Below are positions 1 through 9,419 of a DNA stretch of 64,000 nucleotides, one piece after another. A program made the position numbers and the translations under genes. Position 1 is the stretch's first letter. Each line of letters begins with the position of its first letter. The notes beneath the pieces were generated by a model. It was not told the DNA's origin. It made no database searches and was given only the letters and a program-made list of their open reading frames with translations. Source of the stretch: an uncultured Desulfobulbus sp. Its GTDB lineage: Bacteria > Desulfobacterota > Desulfobulbia > Desulfobulbales > Desulfobulbaceae. The stretch is taken from assembly GCF_963665445.1 (NCBI RefSeq), contig NZ_OY762276.1, forward strand, positions 3,404,601 through 3,468,600, in the 5' to 3' direction.

Positions 1-887
1 ATGATGATGTTGGCCTCGTCGTGGGCCTTTTCCTGGATGAGGGCCGAGGCCTCCATGAACTCGTTCATGGTCAGGGTTTCCTTGGCCGCGGAGATATTGA
101 TCAGGATGCCGCGGGCGCCGTCGATCCCCACATCCTCGAGCAGCTGGTTGTCGATGGCACGCTTGGCCGCCTCGGTGGCGCGGTTCTCGCCAGCAGCGGC
201 ACCCGTGCCCATGATCGCCGGACCGACTTCCTTCATGACCGTCTTCAAGTCGGCAAAGTCGACGTTGATATGGCCGGGCAGGTTGATCAGGTCGGTGATC
301 CCCTTGACTGCCTGAAGCAGCACGTTATCGACCATCTGCATCATATCCACCAGGGTGGAATTCTTGTTCATCAGGCTGAGCAGACGATCGTTGGGGACGG
401 TGATGATGGTATCGGAGAATTCCTTGAGCCGCTCCCACCCGGATTCGGCATTGCGCATGCGGGTTTTGGCTTCAAAATAAAAGGGTTTGGTGACAACGGA
501 GACGGTCAGTGCACCGGATTCCTTGCTCAGCTTGGCAATCACCGGAGCAGCACCGGTGCCGGTCCCCCCCCCCAGACCGGCGGTGATGAAGACCATGTCA
601 GCCCCCTTGAGCACGGCCTGCAGGTCCTCGTAACTTTCCTGGGCAGCCTCGCGACCCATTTCCGGGTCAGCGCCGGCCCCCATGCCCTTGGTGATTCCCG
701 GCCCGAGCTGGAGGCGGATGTCGGCTCGCGATTTCTCCAGAGCCTGCATGTCCGTGTTGGCGGCGATGAATTGTACACCCGCCAATCGGCTCTCCACCAT
801 AGTGTTGATGGCATTGCCGCCACCACCACCAACGCCGATTACCTTAATCACTGCTACGGATTCTTCTTCGGCCATTCTGAACGGCAT
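1..887 (-). CDS. ftsZ: Cell division GTPase FtsZ (C-terminus beyond window)
   Basis: FtsZ is the tubulin-like GTPase that polymerises into the Z ring at mid-cell. The reading frame runs to the window edge, so about 295 residues are visible and the C-terminal linker and FtsA-binding peptide are missing. The N-terminus contains [15 protein letters not shown]. The tubulin signature [11 protein letters not shown] binds GTP, and the conserved [17 protein letters not shown] segment follows. I chose the ATG at 887 because GGGGAG lies six bases ahead of it. Two in-frame ATGs 21 and 42 bases upstream have weaker sites and would add 7 or 14 residues. It is the last visible gene of the dcw operon, 185 bases after ftsA. 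Confidence 0.97.
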   Translation of the reverse strand, partial: MPFRMAEEESVAVIKVIGVGGGGGNAINTMVESRLAGVQFIAANTDMQALEKSRADIRLQLGPGITKGMGAGADPEMGREAAQESYEDLQAVLKGADMVFITAGLGGGTGTGAAPVIAKLSKESGALTVSVVTKPFYFEAKTRMRNAESGWERLKEFSDTIITVPNDRLLSLMNKNSTLVDMMQMVDNVLLQAVKGITDLINLPGHINVDFADLKTVMKEVGPAIMGTGAAAGENRATEAAKRAIDNQLLEDVGIDGARGILINISAAKETLTMNEFMEASALIQEKAHDEANII

Positions 888-965
888 GTTATTCTCCCCA
901 GAATTCATTTTCTGTTTAATCTTCTCCATATACCATTGCCCGGCTTTGGGCCAAAGGGAAATCTG

Positions 966-983
966 ATGGCTTCGTCAAAAGTC
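966..983 (+). repeat. Fragment of dispersed structured repeat (left end)
   Basis: The segment GGCTTCGTCAAAAGTCA matches the left end of the roughly 100-base repeat found at 60621-60721 and 56419-56518. The match stops after about 18 bases. It lies between ftsA and ftsZ. Confidence 0.5.
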
Positions 984-1072
984 ACCCTGCCTGGTCGACC
1001 GCGACAATCTCTTACGCCTGCCGCCTCGTCGCCGCGTCTCCCTGGTGTACGACCAGCCACATCCCTGTTGCC

Positions 1073-2341
1073 TTAAACGATATTTTTTACCCAGTTCTTA
1101 AATCTGCTCACTACGCCGCCGGTCTCCTTGGGCACGTAGACCTTTGCCTTGCTGCCGTGGAGGACCAGCCCGACCCCGGTGGTGCACCTCGGCGACCGGA
1201 TCTCTTCAACCCGCCCAGCCACCCCATGGGGGTAGCCGACCCGCACCGGCAGATCGAATACCTGCTCAGCCATTTCAACGATGTTGGCCAGCAGGGCCGT
1301 ACCGCCGGTAATCACGATACCGGCGTTGATCCGATTGCGGTACCCGGAAGCGCAGATGTTTTTGTTGACCATCTGCAAAATCTCTTCCATCCGTGCCTCG
1401 AGAATCTCAACCATGATCCGCTGCGAGACCTTGCGCGGCTTGCGATCGCCCACGGTGGGCACCTCGATGATGTGGTTTTCCTTGATCATCGAAGACAGGG
1501 CACCGCCGTAGAGGTATTTCAGCTCCTCAGCCTCCTGCAGGGGCGTGCGCAATCCCACGGAGAGGTCACTGGTCAGGTTGTTGCCGCCCAGGGCCAGCTC
1601 CCAGGTGTGCTTGATGGTGCCGTTGCAGAAGATAGCCAGATCTGTGGTTCCGCCGCCGATATCGATCAGGGCCACACCGAGTTCCATCTCATCCTTGTTG
1701 AGCACGGTCAGCGACGAGGCTACGGACTCGAGCACGATTTCGGAAACATTGAGGCCGGCCCGATTGCAGCTGGTCACCACATTGTGCAGGGCAGTGACAT
1801 CGGCAGTGACGATATGAACATTGGTCACCAGGCGAACCCCGGTCATGCCCAGCGGGTTCTGAATGCCGACATGATCATCGACCATGTACTCCTGGGGCAG
1901 GACATGGATGATCTGCTGGTTGTCGGAAATCTTCACCGTCTGGGCGGCCTGTATGACCGCCTCGATATCCTGTTCGCGGATCTCCTGGTTGTTGATGGCA
2001 ATGATGCCAGGCGAATTGAACCCCTTGATGTGGTTGCCGGCAATACCCACATAGACCGATTCAATGTCGCAACCGGCCATGTCGGAGGCGGTCTCCACGG
2101 CCTGACGGATGGACTTGACCGTGGACTCGATATTCACCACCACCCCCTTCTTCATGCCCGAGGAGGCGGCAGTGCCCACGCCGATGATCTCCACATGATC
2201 GTCGAACACCTCTCCGATCATGGCGCAGACCTTGGTGGTGCCGATATCCAGCCCCGCTACCAGCTCACCCGGCTCGCGCGGTTCCAGTTCTTCCATCTCC
2301 TCATCCGTCAATTTGGGCTCCGGTAACCAAGACTTTATCAT
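1073..2341 (-). CDS. ftsA: Cell division protein FtsA
   Basis: FtsA is the actin-like ATPase that ties FtsZ filaments to the inner membrane and recruits later divisome proteins. The 422 residues hold the first phosphate motif GLDIGTTKVCAM, the second motif IDIGGGTTDLAIF near residue 230, and an adenosine motif around GIVITGGTALL. The C-terminus ends in a short amphipathic helix (VVSRFKNWVKNIV), the usual membrane anchor. The chosen start overlaps the end of ftsQ by 41 bases and has a poor ribosome-binding site. The ATG at residue 16, just after the ftsQ stop, is an alternative that keeps the whole fold. Confidence 0.96.
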   Translation of the reverse strand: MIKSWLPEPKLTDEEMEELEPREPGELVAGLDIGTTKVCAMIGEVFDDHVEIIGVGTAASSGMKKGVVVNIESTVKSIRQAVETASDMAGCDIESVYVGIAGNHIKGFNSPGIIAINNQEIREQDIEAVIQAAQTVKISDNQQIIHVLPQEYMVDDHVGIQNPLGMTGVRLVTNVHIVTADVTALHNVVTSCNRAGLNVSEIVLESVASSLTVLNKDEMELGVALIDIGGGTTDLAIFCNGTIKHTWELALGGNNLTSDLSVGLRTPLQEAEELKYLYGGALSSMIKENHIIEVPTVGDRKPRKVSQRIMVEILEARMEEILQMVNKNICASGYRNRINAGIVITGGTALLANIVEMAEQVFDLPVRVGYPHGVAGRVEEIRSPRCTTGVGLVLHGSKAKVYVPKETGGVVSRFKNWVKNIV

Positions 2342-3239
2342 CTATGTAATCCATTCGAATTTCTTTAACAGCATCAACCAGCTTCTTCAGGTACAGCTGA
2401 TCAAGAACCCTGACCAGCCGATAATATTTCGTTTGTATCTGCTCTGTCCCGAAGTACACCGGAAAGGGATGGTCAACGAGGTAGAGGGTCACCCCCTTGT
2501 TCTCATCGACGTGCACCTCGGAAATCGATTGAATCGGCAGCACGGTACTGCCTCGGGCGGCCACCTTGAGCAGCTTGCCCGCGAGAGCGCCCAGACTCCC
2601 GGGGACGAATTCGCTCTGTTGCACATCCCTGCCCGCCCGCACCCCGGTGATGACCGGATAATCGAGCTCCTGGCCCTGTTCCGTCTCAACGAAGAGACGA
2701 CCTGAGTCGCTCAGATAGTAGAGGTGGTGCTCCTTGCCCTCTTCCACGTTGACCAGGGCAAAGGGCTGGTACTCGGTGACCACAATCTCAATCGACGAAG
2801 GCCACTGGGAGTGGATCTCCACCCGTTCCACCCAGGCTAGCGATTCAATACGTCTTTTTGCCCCGGCGGCATCGAACTGAACCAGGTTGCCCCCCTGCTG
2901 CAGGCCGGCCAGATCGAGAATCTGGCGCTCGCTGACATTACGCTCGCCGCTAATGCGAATGTCTGAGAGCCGAAACACATCGGAATTGAGCAGCCAACGC
3001 CCGCCGACCCACAGCACCCCTGTCGCAATGACGATCAGGAGGAGCCAGAGAAAAAGGTTGCCAAAGATCTGTTTCCATCTCCAGCTTCGCTGCACACCGG
3101 TGACCACCACCTGCGGACGAGGGGGCACCGTCTTTGGGCGGCGCTGCGGGAAAAGCCGACGCAACTTTTCAGTCCACGAGGGTTTCCGGCCGCCTTTCCG
3201 AGTGCGTGACGACGCTGGGCGGGGAGTATATATCGCCAT
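2301..3239 (-). CDS. ftsQ: Cell division protein FtsQ (DivIB family)
   Basis: FtsQ is a bitopic inner-membrane protein that links early and late divisome proteins. The 312-residue product has a long basic cytoplasmic tail (about 1-55), one transmembrane segment near IFGNLFLWLLLIVIATGVLW, then a POTRA domain beginning about residue 90 (FRLSDIRISGERNVSERQIL) and the FtsQ beta domain with the typical WPSSIEIVVTEYQPFALV stretch. It follows murB by 18 bases and overlaps ftsA, as in most dcw clusters. Confidence 0.92.
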   Translation of the reverse strand: MAIYTPRPASSRTRKGGRKPSWTEKLRRLFPQRRPKTVPPRPQVVVTGVQRSWRWKQIFGNLFLWLLLIVIATGVLWVGGRWLLNSDVFRLSDIRISGERNVSERQILDLAGLQQGGNLVQFDAAGAKRRIESLAWVERVEIHSQWPSSIEIVVTEYQPFALVNVEEGKEHHLYYLSDSGRLFVETEQGQELDYPVITGVRAGRDVQQSEFVPGSLGALAGKLLKVAARGSTVLPIQSISEVHVDENKGVTLYLVDHPFPVYFGTEQIQTKYYRLVRVLDQLYLKKLVDAVKEIRMDYIDDKVLVTGAQIDG

Positions 3240-3257
3240 GAGTCCGTCAAGACTCCC

Positions 3258-4181
3258 TTACAAAATTCGAACTTCCGGCTCCAGCAATACACCGGACTGC
3301 TGCCACACCGTCTGCCGCACCTTTTCCATCAAGAAAATAATATCCTCGGGCAGGGCGCCACCGGTGTTGACGATAAAGTTGGCATGTTTGGGAGAGACCA
3401 TTGCCTTTCCCTGGGCCAATCCCTTGAGCCCAGCGTTTTCGATCAGGCGACCGGCAAAATCACCGGCAGGATTTTTGAAAAAAGAGCCGGCTGAAGCAAC
3501 GCCCTGGGGCTGCTTCTGCTTACGCTGACTGATGATCCTCCGACACTCCGCGGCAATCTGCTGCTGATCTCCCTGCTGCAACTGGAGCACAATCCCGGTG
3601 ATCAGCAGCCCCTCCTTTTCGCCCGGAAAACGGGTGGAACGGTAACTAAACGACAACATCTCCCGCGGGATCTCACGAATTTCGCCACCGGCACCGATGC
3701 AACGGACCGCCTGCACCACCTCGCCGATCGAATGGCCAAAGGCACCGGCATTCATCCGTACCGCCCCTCCCACCGATCCGGGAATTCCAGCCATGAAGGT
3801 GAGTCCGTCCAAGGCCTGTTTGCTGCACCAGCCGACCAGGGCGGCCAGGTTGCAGCCTCCAGGCACCCGCACGAGTGCGGTATCGGCTGGGGTGGCTTGT
3901 CCGACCACCACCGCGTCACGGACCGACCCGCGCAGGCGGATAAAAACGCCGGGATGGCGCTGGCTAGCCACCAGAATGTTGGATCCACCGCCGATCACCT
4001 GCCAGGGGAGCCCCTCCTGCCTGAGCCAGGGCAACAGGATGGCCAGCTCGTCCTCAGTGGAGACCTCCACCAGGGCTTCGGCCTTGCCGCCGGTACGAAA
4101 GGTGGAATAGGTCGCCATGTCTGCGTCCCACCGCACCTGCGGTGTGAGACGCTGAAGATGCCGCCGCTGCTGTTCGTTCAC
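3258..4181 (-). CDS. murB: UDP-N-acetylenolpyruvoylglucosamine reductase MurB
   Basis: MurB reduces UDP-GlcNAc-enolpyruvate to UDP-MurNAc with NADPH and FAD in the cytoplasm. The FAD-binding GGGSNILV motif, the [18 protein letters not shown] motif and the catalytic-serine motif [10 protein letters not shown] are all present, which fits a type I MurB. The frame extends upstream to an ATG at 4232. I use the GTG at 4181 because it overlaps the murC stop in the coupled form GTGA and is preceded by GGGGAG. This gives 307 residues, normal for the family. ftsQ follows after 18 bases. Confidence 0.95.
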   Translation of the reverse strand: MNEQQRRHLQRLTPQVRWDADMATYSTFRTGGKAEALVEVSTEDELAILLPWLRQEGLPWQVIGGGSNILVASQRHPGVFIRLRGSVRDAVVVGQATPADTALVRVPGGCNLAALVGWCSKQALDGLTFMAGIPGSVGGAVRMNAGAFGHSIGEVVQAVRCIGAGGEIREIPREMLSFSYRSTRFPGEKEGLLITGIVLQLQQGDQQQIAAECRRIISQRKQKQPQGVASAGSFFKNPAGDFAGRLIENAGLKGLAQGKAMVSPKHANFIVNTGGALPEDIIFLMEKVRQTVWQQSGVLLEPEVRIL

Positions 4182-5572
4182 GGCCTGTCTCCCCGAGACT
4201 GCCGCAGCAGGCTCAACACCTCTTCGCCGCAACGGACGATGTTGCCTGCGCCCAGGGTCAACAACAGATCGCCCGGTTGCAGCAAGGGCAGCAACTCCGC
4301 TGGGTTTTGCACCAAATTGCCGATGAAATGGGTCTGCCGCTGGCCGTGTTGCTTAATGGCCTCCTGAAGCGACTCGCTGTTCACTCCCTCAATCGGCTTT
4401 TCCCCGGCCGGATAGATATCGGTCAGGATGAGCACATCGGCGCGGCGAAAGGCGGTGGTAAACTCGGCAAACAGCCCCTTGGTCCGGCTATAGCGATGGG
4501 GTTGAAAGGCAACCACCACACGACGCTCAGGCCAGCCCTCGCGCACAGCATCCAGAGTGGCGCGAATCTCGGTGGGGTGATGCCCATAGTCGTCGATGAC
4601 GAGAATCCCGTTTTCCTCGCCCTTGACCTGCATGCGCCGCTGTACGCCCTGGAATTTCTCCAGGGCACTGGCAATCGAGGGAAAATCGATTTCCAACTCC
4701 AGACCGACGCAAACCGCGGCTAACGAGTTGTACACCAGATGTTTCCCCGGACGATTGAGGCGAATCTCCCCCAGCTCTTCTCCCCGCCAGCGCACAGTGA
4801 ACTGTGAGATGCCGTTGCCGGAGCTGATCTTCACCGCCTGCAGGTCCGCCTGTTCGGTCAGGCCGTAGGTGATGATTCGCTTCTGGATGCGCGGCAGGAG
4901 TTGTGCCACGTTATCGTCGTCAATGCAGACCACAGCCACACCGTAAAACGGCAAACGACCGATAAACTCAAGGAAGATGTCTTTGATATGCTCGATATCC
5001 CGGTAATAATCGAGGTGCTCAAGATCGATGTTGGTCACGACCTCGATCACCGGGGAAAGCTTGAGAAAGGAGCCGTCGCTCTCGTCGGCCTCGGCAACCA
5101 GGAATTCGCCTTGGCCCAATTTGGCGTTGCTGCCCAGTCCATGCACCTTGCCGCCGACCACGATGGTGGGATCCAGTCCGGCTTCGCCGAGCACGGCCGC
5201 AACCATGGAGGTGGTAGAGGTTTTCCCATGGCTGCCGGCAACGGCGATCCCGTATTTTTTTAACCGCATCAACTCAGCGAGCATTTCAGCGCGCTGGACC
5301 ACAGGGATCAGAGCAGCAAAGGCCGCGGTGACCTCCGGGTTATCGGCGGCGATGGCGGTGGAGGTCACCACCACATCCGCACCAACGACCCAGTCGGCAT
5401 GATGGCCTTCGTGAATTTCCGCTCCGAGTTGTTGCAGCCGGAGGGTAATGTCGGTTGAGCGCAGGTCGGACCCACTGACCCGATAACCGAGGCTCAGGAG
5501 CAATTCGGCGATGCCTGACATGCCGATTCCACCGATGCCGACAAAGTGAATGCGTTTTGTTTTTCTATACAT
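4178..5572 (-). CDS. murC: UDP-N-acetylmuramate--L-alanine ligase MurC
   Basis: MurC adds L-alanine to UDP-MurNAc, the first amino acid of the peptidoglycan stem. The 464-residue protein opens with the Rossmann motif [17 protein letters not shown] and has the Mur-ligase ATP loop [12 protein letters not shown] near residue 113. Later it has the signature [10 protein letters not shown] and the C-terminal domain motif HRYSRTKGL. It sits between murG (33-base gap) and murB (4-base overlap). No strong ribosome-binding site precedes the ATG. Confidence 0.97.
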   Translation of the reverse strand: MYRKTKRIHFVGIGGIGMSGIAELLLSLGYRVSGSDLRSTDITLRLQQLGAEIHEGHHADWVVGADVVVTSTAIAADNPEVTAAFAALIPVVQRAEMLAELMRLKKYGIAVAGSHGKTSTTSMVAAVLGEAGLDPTIVVGGKVHGLGSNAKLGQGEFLVAEADESDGSFLKLSPVIEVVTNIDLEHLDYYRDIEHIKDIFLEFIGRLPFYGVAVVCIDDDNVAQLLPRIQKRIITYGLTEQADLQAVKISSGNGISQFTVRWRGEELGEIRLNRPGKHLVYNSLAAVCVGLELEIDFPSIASALEKFQGVQRRMQVKGEENGILVIDDYGHHPTEIRATLDAVREGWPERRVVVAFQPHRYSRTKGLFAEFTTAFRRADVLILTDIYPAGEKPIEGVNSESLQEAIKQHGQRQTHFIGNLVQNPAELLPLLQPGDLLLTLGAGNIVRCGEEVLSLLRQSRGDRP

Positions 5573-5605
5573 GAAGGTGCCTGGTTTCGAATTAGTCAGT
5601 GGATA

Positions 5606-6694
5606 TCAAGGCTGCTCCCTGGGGGCAGTTAGCCGCAAACACTCATCCACGATCCGGTTTGTGGCCTCCGGCATTGCCATGGTCTTCATGTTGGCCGACA
5701 TATTATGTAACTCTGTCGAGTTCTGCAAGTATTCGCTGATGGTCTGTGCAAGAATTTCAGCGGTGAGCGATGCCTCTTGCATTACCTTGCAACCATGGCC
5801 CTTTTCGTAATGCCGCCCGTTGGTGGTCTGATGATCGTCCGCTGCATAGGGATAGGGAATCAGCAGGGCCGGAAGTCCCATCACCGCCAGTTCCGCCAGG
5901 GTTGTGGCACCGGCTCGGGAGACCACGAAATCCGCCTGCTGATACACCCTGGCCATGTCCTGGATAAAGGCCGAGACCTCTGCCTCGATGCCGATGCGCC
6001 GGTAGCCCTCTCTGACCATCGCCTCATCGTCACGGCCGGTCTGGTGGATCAGATGCACCGCGACCTGCTGTCCGGCAAGAATCTCCATGGCCGCGAGCAT
6101 GAGCTCATTGACACGATGCGCCCCCTGACTGCCGCCGAGCACCAACAGGGTGGGCGGGTTGCCCAGTTGGCGAGGTGCTTCAGCAGCCTCCAAGATCGCC
6201 CCCCGTACCGGGTTGCCGGTCTGGATCGTTTTATGGGCGGCGAACTCTGGCCTGCACGGCAGCGATATGAACACCCGGTCCGATAGCCTTCCCGCCAATC
6301 GGTTGGCCATGCCCGGCACCGAATTCTGCTCGTGGATGGCAATGGGGACGCCGAGGCTGCGGGCTGCCAGGAGAACAGGTCCGGTGACATAGCCGCCCAC
6401 TCCCAGAACCATATCCGGCCGAAAGGCGCGCAACATTCGTCTTGCAGCCAAGACCGACTGGGGCATCTGCAGCAGGGTGCGCAGCTTGGTCATCACGCCC
6501 AACCCTTTAACACCGCCACACTCCAGGGCTGCCAGTTCAAACCCCAACCCGGAAAGCGTCTGCTGGTCCAAGAGCCTGGAGGTCCCGATGAAGAGCACCC
6601 TGGTTTCCGGAATTCGCTCTTGCATGGCCATGGCCACTGCAATGCCGGGAAAGAGATGTCCGCCGGTTCCGCCGCCGGCAACGATCAGACGCAT
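5606..6694 (-). CDS. murG: MurG N-acetylglucosaminyltransferase
   Basis: MurG transfers GlcNAc from UDP-GlcNAc to lipid I on the inner face of the cytoplasmic membrane, making lipid II. The 362-residue GT28-family protein begins with the G loop AGGGTGGHLFPGIAVA, has the acceptor-side motif HEQNSVPGMANR, the GGSQGAHRVNE loop and the UDP-GlcNAc motif SRAGATTLAEL. Its ATG overlaps by ten bases the end of the small zinc-ribbon gene, which suggests coupled translation. In most bacteria the gene just upstream is ftsW; here it is not. Confidence 0.97.
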   Translation of the reverse strand: MRLIVAGGGTGGHLFPGIAVAMAMQERIPETRVLFIGTSRLLDQQTLSGLGFELAALECGGVKGLGVMTKLRTLLQMPQSVLAARRMLRAFRPDMVLGVGGYVTGPVLLAARSLGVPIAIHEQNSVPGMANRLAGRLSDRVFISLPCRPEFAAHKTIQTGNPVRGAILEAAEAPRQLGNPPTLLVLGGSQGAHRVNELMLAAMEILAGQQVAVHLIHQTGRDDEAMVREGYRRIGIEAEVSAFIQDMARVYQQADFVVSRAGATTLAELAVMGLPALLIPYPYAADDHQTTNGRHYEKGHGCKVMQEASLTAEILAQTISEYLQNSTELHNMSANMKTMAMPEATNRIVDECLRLTAPREQP

Positions 6695-6912
6695 GCTCCC
6701 CCCCGTGATTGGGCCCGGTGCCAGAGGATCTGCAGCGCATCGCCCGCCTCACCATTTTTCCGTTGGGCAATCAGGGACTGAATTTCCGACATGACCAAGG
6801 CAAAACATTCCGGACAGTATCCATGGGTTACGGGCTCGTTCCTCTCCGGCGGCATAAGGCACCAGGTACCTTCCCTGTACGTTTTGTGGCAGACACAGCA
6901 CATGCGTTGCAT
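6685..6912 (-). CDS. Small CxxC...CxxC zinc-ribbon-like protein in the ftsW position
   Basis: This is a 75-residue soluble protein with two cysteine pairs, MCCVCHKTYREGTW near residue 4 and HGYCPECF near residue 33. The pattern recalls the CxxC...W...HGxCPEC module appended to many sensory proteins in these bacteria, and probably binds zinc. I chose the ATG at 6912 because GGAGAGGTGGAA immediately precedes it; the frame also continues upstream into murD. It begins 11 bases after murD and overlaps the murG start by ten bases, so it is a bona fide operon member. Its function is unknown. The absence of ftsW here makes it notable. Confidence 0.8.
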   Translation of the reverse strand: MQRMCCVCHKTYREGTWCLMPPERNEPVTHGYCPECFALVMSEIQSLIAQRKNGEAGDALQILWHRAQSRGGACV

Positions 6913-6923
6913 TTCCACCTCTC

Positions 6924-8297
6924 CTAGCCTTCGACCTTGGTCGGTATCAGGCGAAGCACAGCATCGCTGAAGACTCGACCACGCTGGGCATATCCGGAAA
7001 ACATATCGAAACTGGCACAACCCGGGGCAAGCAGCACCAACTCGCCGGCGCGGGCCAGCTGATGCGCCCGCGCCACGGCCTCTTCCATAGAGGACACGCG
7101 CTCACAGGTTGCAATCGTGGAAAGTGCATCCTCCATCAGAGGCGCGGCCTCGCCGATGAGCAGCAGATGCTTGACCTTCTTGCCGACGACCGGCCGCAGC
7201 AGGGTAAAGTCGCTGTTTTTATCCCGTCCTCCGGCAATCAGCACCACCTGCCCCTCACAACCGCCCAGAGCCGCTTCCAGGGCGCCGATATTGGTGGCCT
7301 TGGAATCGTCGATATAACGGACGCCGTCGATCACCGCGACCTCGGCCATGCGGTGCGGAGGCGGCTGATAGGCGGCCAGTCCCCGCAGAATCCCTTCCTG
7401 ATCACATCCGGCCAGGGTGAGGGCCAAAATGGCAGCGGCGGCATTCAACTGATTGACCGAGGAGGAAAGCTTGGTTGCCGACAAATCGTAGCACAGGGCC
7501 TCTGAACCGCTGAATCCGGCTCCAACCTGGACTTTGCCATCCACGATACGGGCAGTGCATTCTTTGCCGTGGCCAAAGCTGAGTGCCAAAACTCCCGGAT
7601 TGATAGCCGTGACAGCAGCCACCGGGTCGTCACCACCAAGAATCGCCATATCGCCCGGCTGCTGGTGGCCAAAAAGATTCTGCTTGGCCCGGGTATAGGC
7701 GGCCAAAGAGCCGTGCCGGTCGATGTGATCCGGGGTAATGTTCAGCAGCAGGCCGATATTGGGCCGAAACTCGCCGGCCAGATCGAGCTGAAAGCTGGAG
7801 AGTTCCAGCACTGCGCAATCGTATTTTTCCGGCTCAATAAAAAAATCGAGCAAGGGCGTGCCGATGTTGCCGCCGATAAAGGGTCGCCTGCCCGCGGCTT
7901 TCAACAAAGCACCGATCAGACTGGTCACCGTGGTTTTGCCGTTGGAACCGGTCACCGCAATCACCGGCACCTGGAACCTGCCGGCGGCCAGGGCCAGTTC
8001 GCCGCACAGCGGAATGCCGAACTCGCGGGCTGCCTGCAGTACCGGGAGCCCGAGCGGGACCCCGGGTCCGGGAATCACCAGATCCGCTCCCCTGATGAAA
8101 TCGATCGAATGGCCGCCGCATTCGAGCACAACCTGGTTGGTCTCGAGAAAGGTTCTGGCTTCGGCCTCGATCTCAGCCAGCGAACGCCGATCGGAGACCT
8201 TGACCCGCAATCCCCGGCGCAGCAGGTCATGGACGGTCGACAGCCCCGCTGTGCCCAATCCGACAACCACGGCTGTCATGTCTTTGCTCAGCTGCAT
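6924..8297 (-). CDS. murD: UDP-N-acetylmuramoylalanine--D-glutamate ligase MurD
   Basis: MurD adds D-glutamate to UDP-MurNAc-L-Ala. The 457-residue enzyme shows the N-terminal Rossmann motif VVVGLGTAGLSTV, the ATP loop VTGSNGKTTVTSL near residue 118, the ITPDHIDRHGS segment and the C-terminal IDDSKATN motif. It follows mraY with a three-base gap. The ribosome-binding site is weak (GAGAT), consistent with coupling to mraY. Confidence 0.97.
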   Translation of the reverse strand: MQLSKDMTAVVVGLGTAGLSTVHDLLRRGLRVKVSDRRSLAEIEAEARTFLETNQVVLECGGHSIDFIRGADLVIPGPGVPLGLPVLQAAREFGIPLCGELALAAGRFQVPVIAVTGSNGKTTVTSLIGALLKAAGRRPFIGGNIGTPLLDFFIEPEKYDCAVLELSSFQLDLAGEFRPNIGLLLNITPDHIDRHGSLAAYTRAKQNLFGHQQPGDMAILGGDDPVAAVTAINPGVLALSFGHGKECTARIVDGKVQVGAGFSGSEALCYDLSATKLSSSVNQLNAAAAILALTLAGCDQEGILRGLAAYQPPPHRMAEVAVIDGVRYIDDSKATNIGALEAALGGCEGQVVLIAGGRDKNSDFTLLRPVVGKKVKHLLLIGEAAPLMEDALSTIATCERVSSMEEAVARAHQLARAGELVLLAPGCASFDMFSGYAQRGRVFSDAVLRLIPTKVEG

Positions 8298-8300
8298 AGT

Positions 8301-9380
8301 CTATCTCAACTTCAGGGTGGCCAGGGCAACCAGACCGAGGATTATGGAGACGATCCAGAAGCGGACCACAACCTTGGGTTCCAGCCAGCCCTTCTTCTCG
8401 AAATGATGATGAAAGGGCGCCATGAGAAAGATCCGCTTGCCACCGGTCATCTTGAAATAGCCCACCTGGAGAATGACCGAGAGCGCCTCCATGACAAAGA
8501 TGCCGCCCACGATCACCAGCAAGAACTCCTGCTTGGTAATGATCGAAATCACTCCCAGGGTCCCGCCCAGGGAGAGCGAGCCCACATCCCCCATGAAGAT
8601 CTCCGCGGGGTAGCAGTTGAACCAGAGGAACCCCAGGCAGGCACCGACAATGGATGCGCAGTAGATGGTCACCTCACCCGCGCCGGAAACAAAGGGAATC
8701 TGCAGATAGCTGGCCACCACCGCGTTACCGGCCACATAGGAAAAGATCAGATAGGTGGAGGCGGTGATCACGATCGGCCCGGTGGCCAGGCCGTCAAGGC
8801 CATCGGTAAGGTTGACCGCATTGGATGCGCCGACTACAACAATCACGGCAAAGGGGACGTACCACCAGCCCAGATCCGGATGAAACGACTTGAAAAAGGG
8901 CAGGCTGAGCACGCCATCGTAGCTTGGCGAAAGCAGGAGAAAAACGCCGACCACCAGGCCGCCGAACACCTGAAGCACCAGCTTTTCCCGGGCTGTCAGC
9001 CCGCGGGAGTTGCCCTTGCGGATCTTCTTGATGTCATCCATCGAGCCGATAAAACCGAAAAACAGGCTGATTCCTATCAACAGCCACACGAGCCCGCTGG
9101 TGAGATCGGTCCACAGCAGGGCTGAAGCGGTCATGGAGGCTAGGATCAACAAGCCGCCCATGGTGGGCACGCCTTTTTTGGAAAAATGACTCTCCGGACC
9201 GTCGTCGCGGATCACTTGGCCGTAATGTTTTTTCTGCAGCCAGGCGATGAAGCGCGGTCCGAGGATCACCACCAGCAAAAAGGCGGTGACGGCACAACCA
9301 ATCGAACGAAAGGTGATGTAACGGAAAACATTGAGCCAGCTCAGCTCGGTATGAAAAGGGTAGAGAAGATGATAAAACAT
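8301..9380 (-). CDS. mraY: Phospho-N-acetylmuramoyl-pentapeptide transferase MraY
   Basis: MraY moves phospho-MurNAc-pentapeptide onto undecaprenyl phosphate, making lipid I at the inner membrane. The 359-residue protein is strongly hydrophobic with about ten membrane segments. Family motifs are in order: KKGVPTMGGLLIL, GSMDDIKK, NLTDGLDGLATG, the aspartate motif FMGDVGSLSLGG and the histidine motif FHHHFEKKGW. It lies 39 bases after the murE-murF fusion and just before murD. Confidence 0.97.
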   Translation of the reverse strand: MFYHLLYPFHTELSWLNVFRYITFRSIGCAVTAFLLVVILGPRFIAWLQKKHYGQVIRDDGPESHFSKKGVPTMGGLLILASMTASALLWTDLTSGLVWLLIGISLFFGFIGSMDDIKKIRKGNSRGLTAREKLVLQVFGGLVVGVFLLLSPSYDGVLSLPFFKSFHPDLGWWYVPFAVIVVVGASNAVNLTDGLDGLATGPIVITASTYLIFSYVAGNAVVASYLQIPFVSGAGEVTIYCASIVGACLGFLWFNCYPAEIFMGDVGSLSLGGTLGVISIITKQEFLLVIVGGIFVMEALSVILQVGYFKMTGGKRIFLMAPFHHHFEKKGWLEPKVVVRFWIVSIILGLVALATLKLR

Positions 9381-9419
9381 AGTTCCGTTACACGAATGCG
9401 GTCATTAAGGATCTTTTTG

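Noticed and set aside
21..1076. Long plus-strand open frames opposite ftsZ, ftsA, murC, murD and murE-murF
   Set aside because: They are antisense to well-identified genes, have histidine-, glycine- and glutamine-rich composition typical of the reverse of GC-rich coding DNA, and show no family motif.
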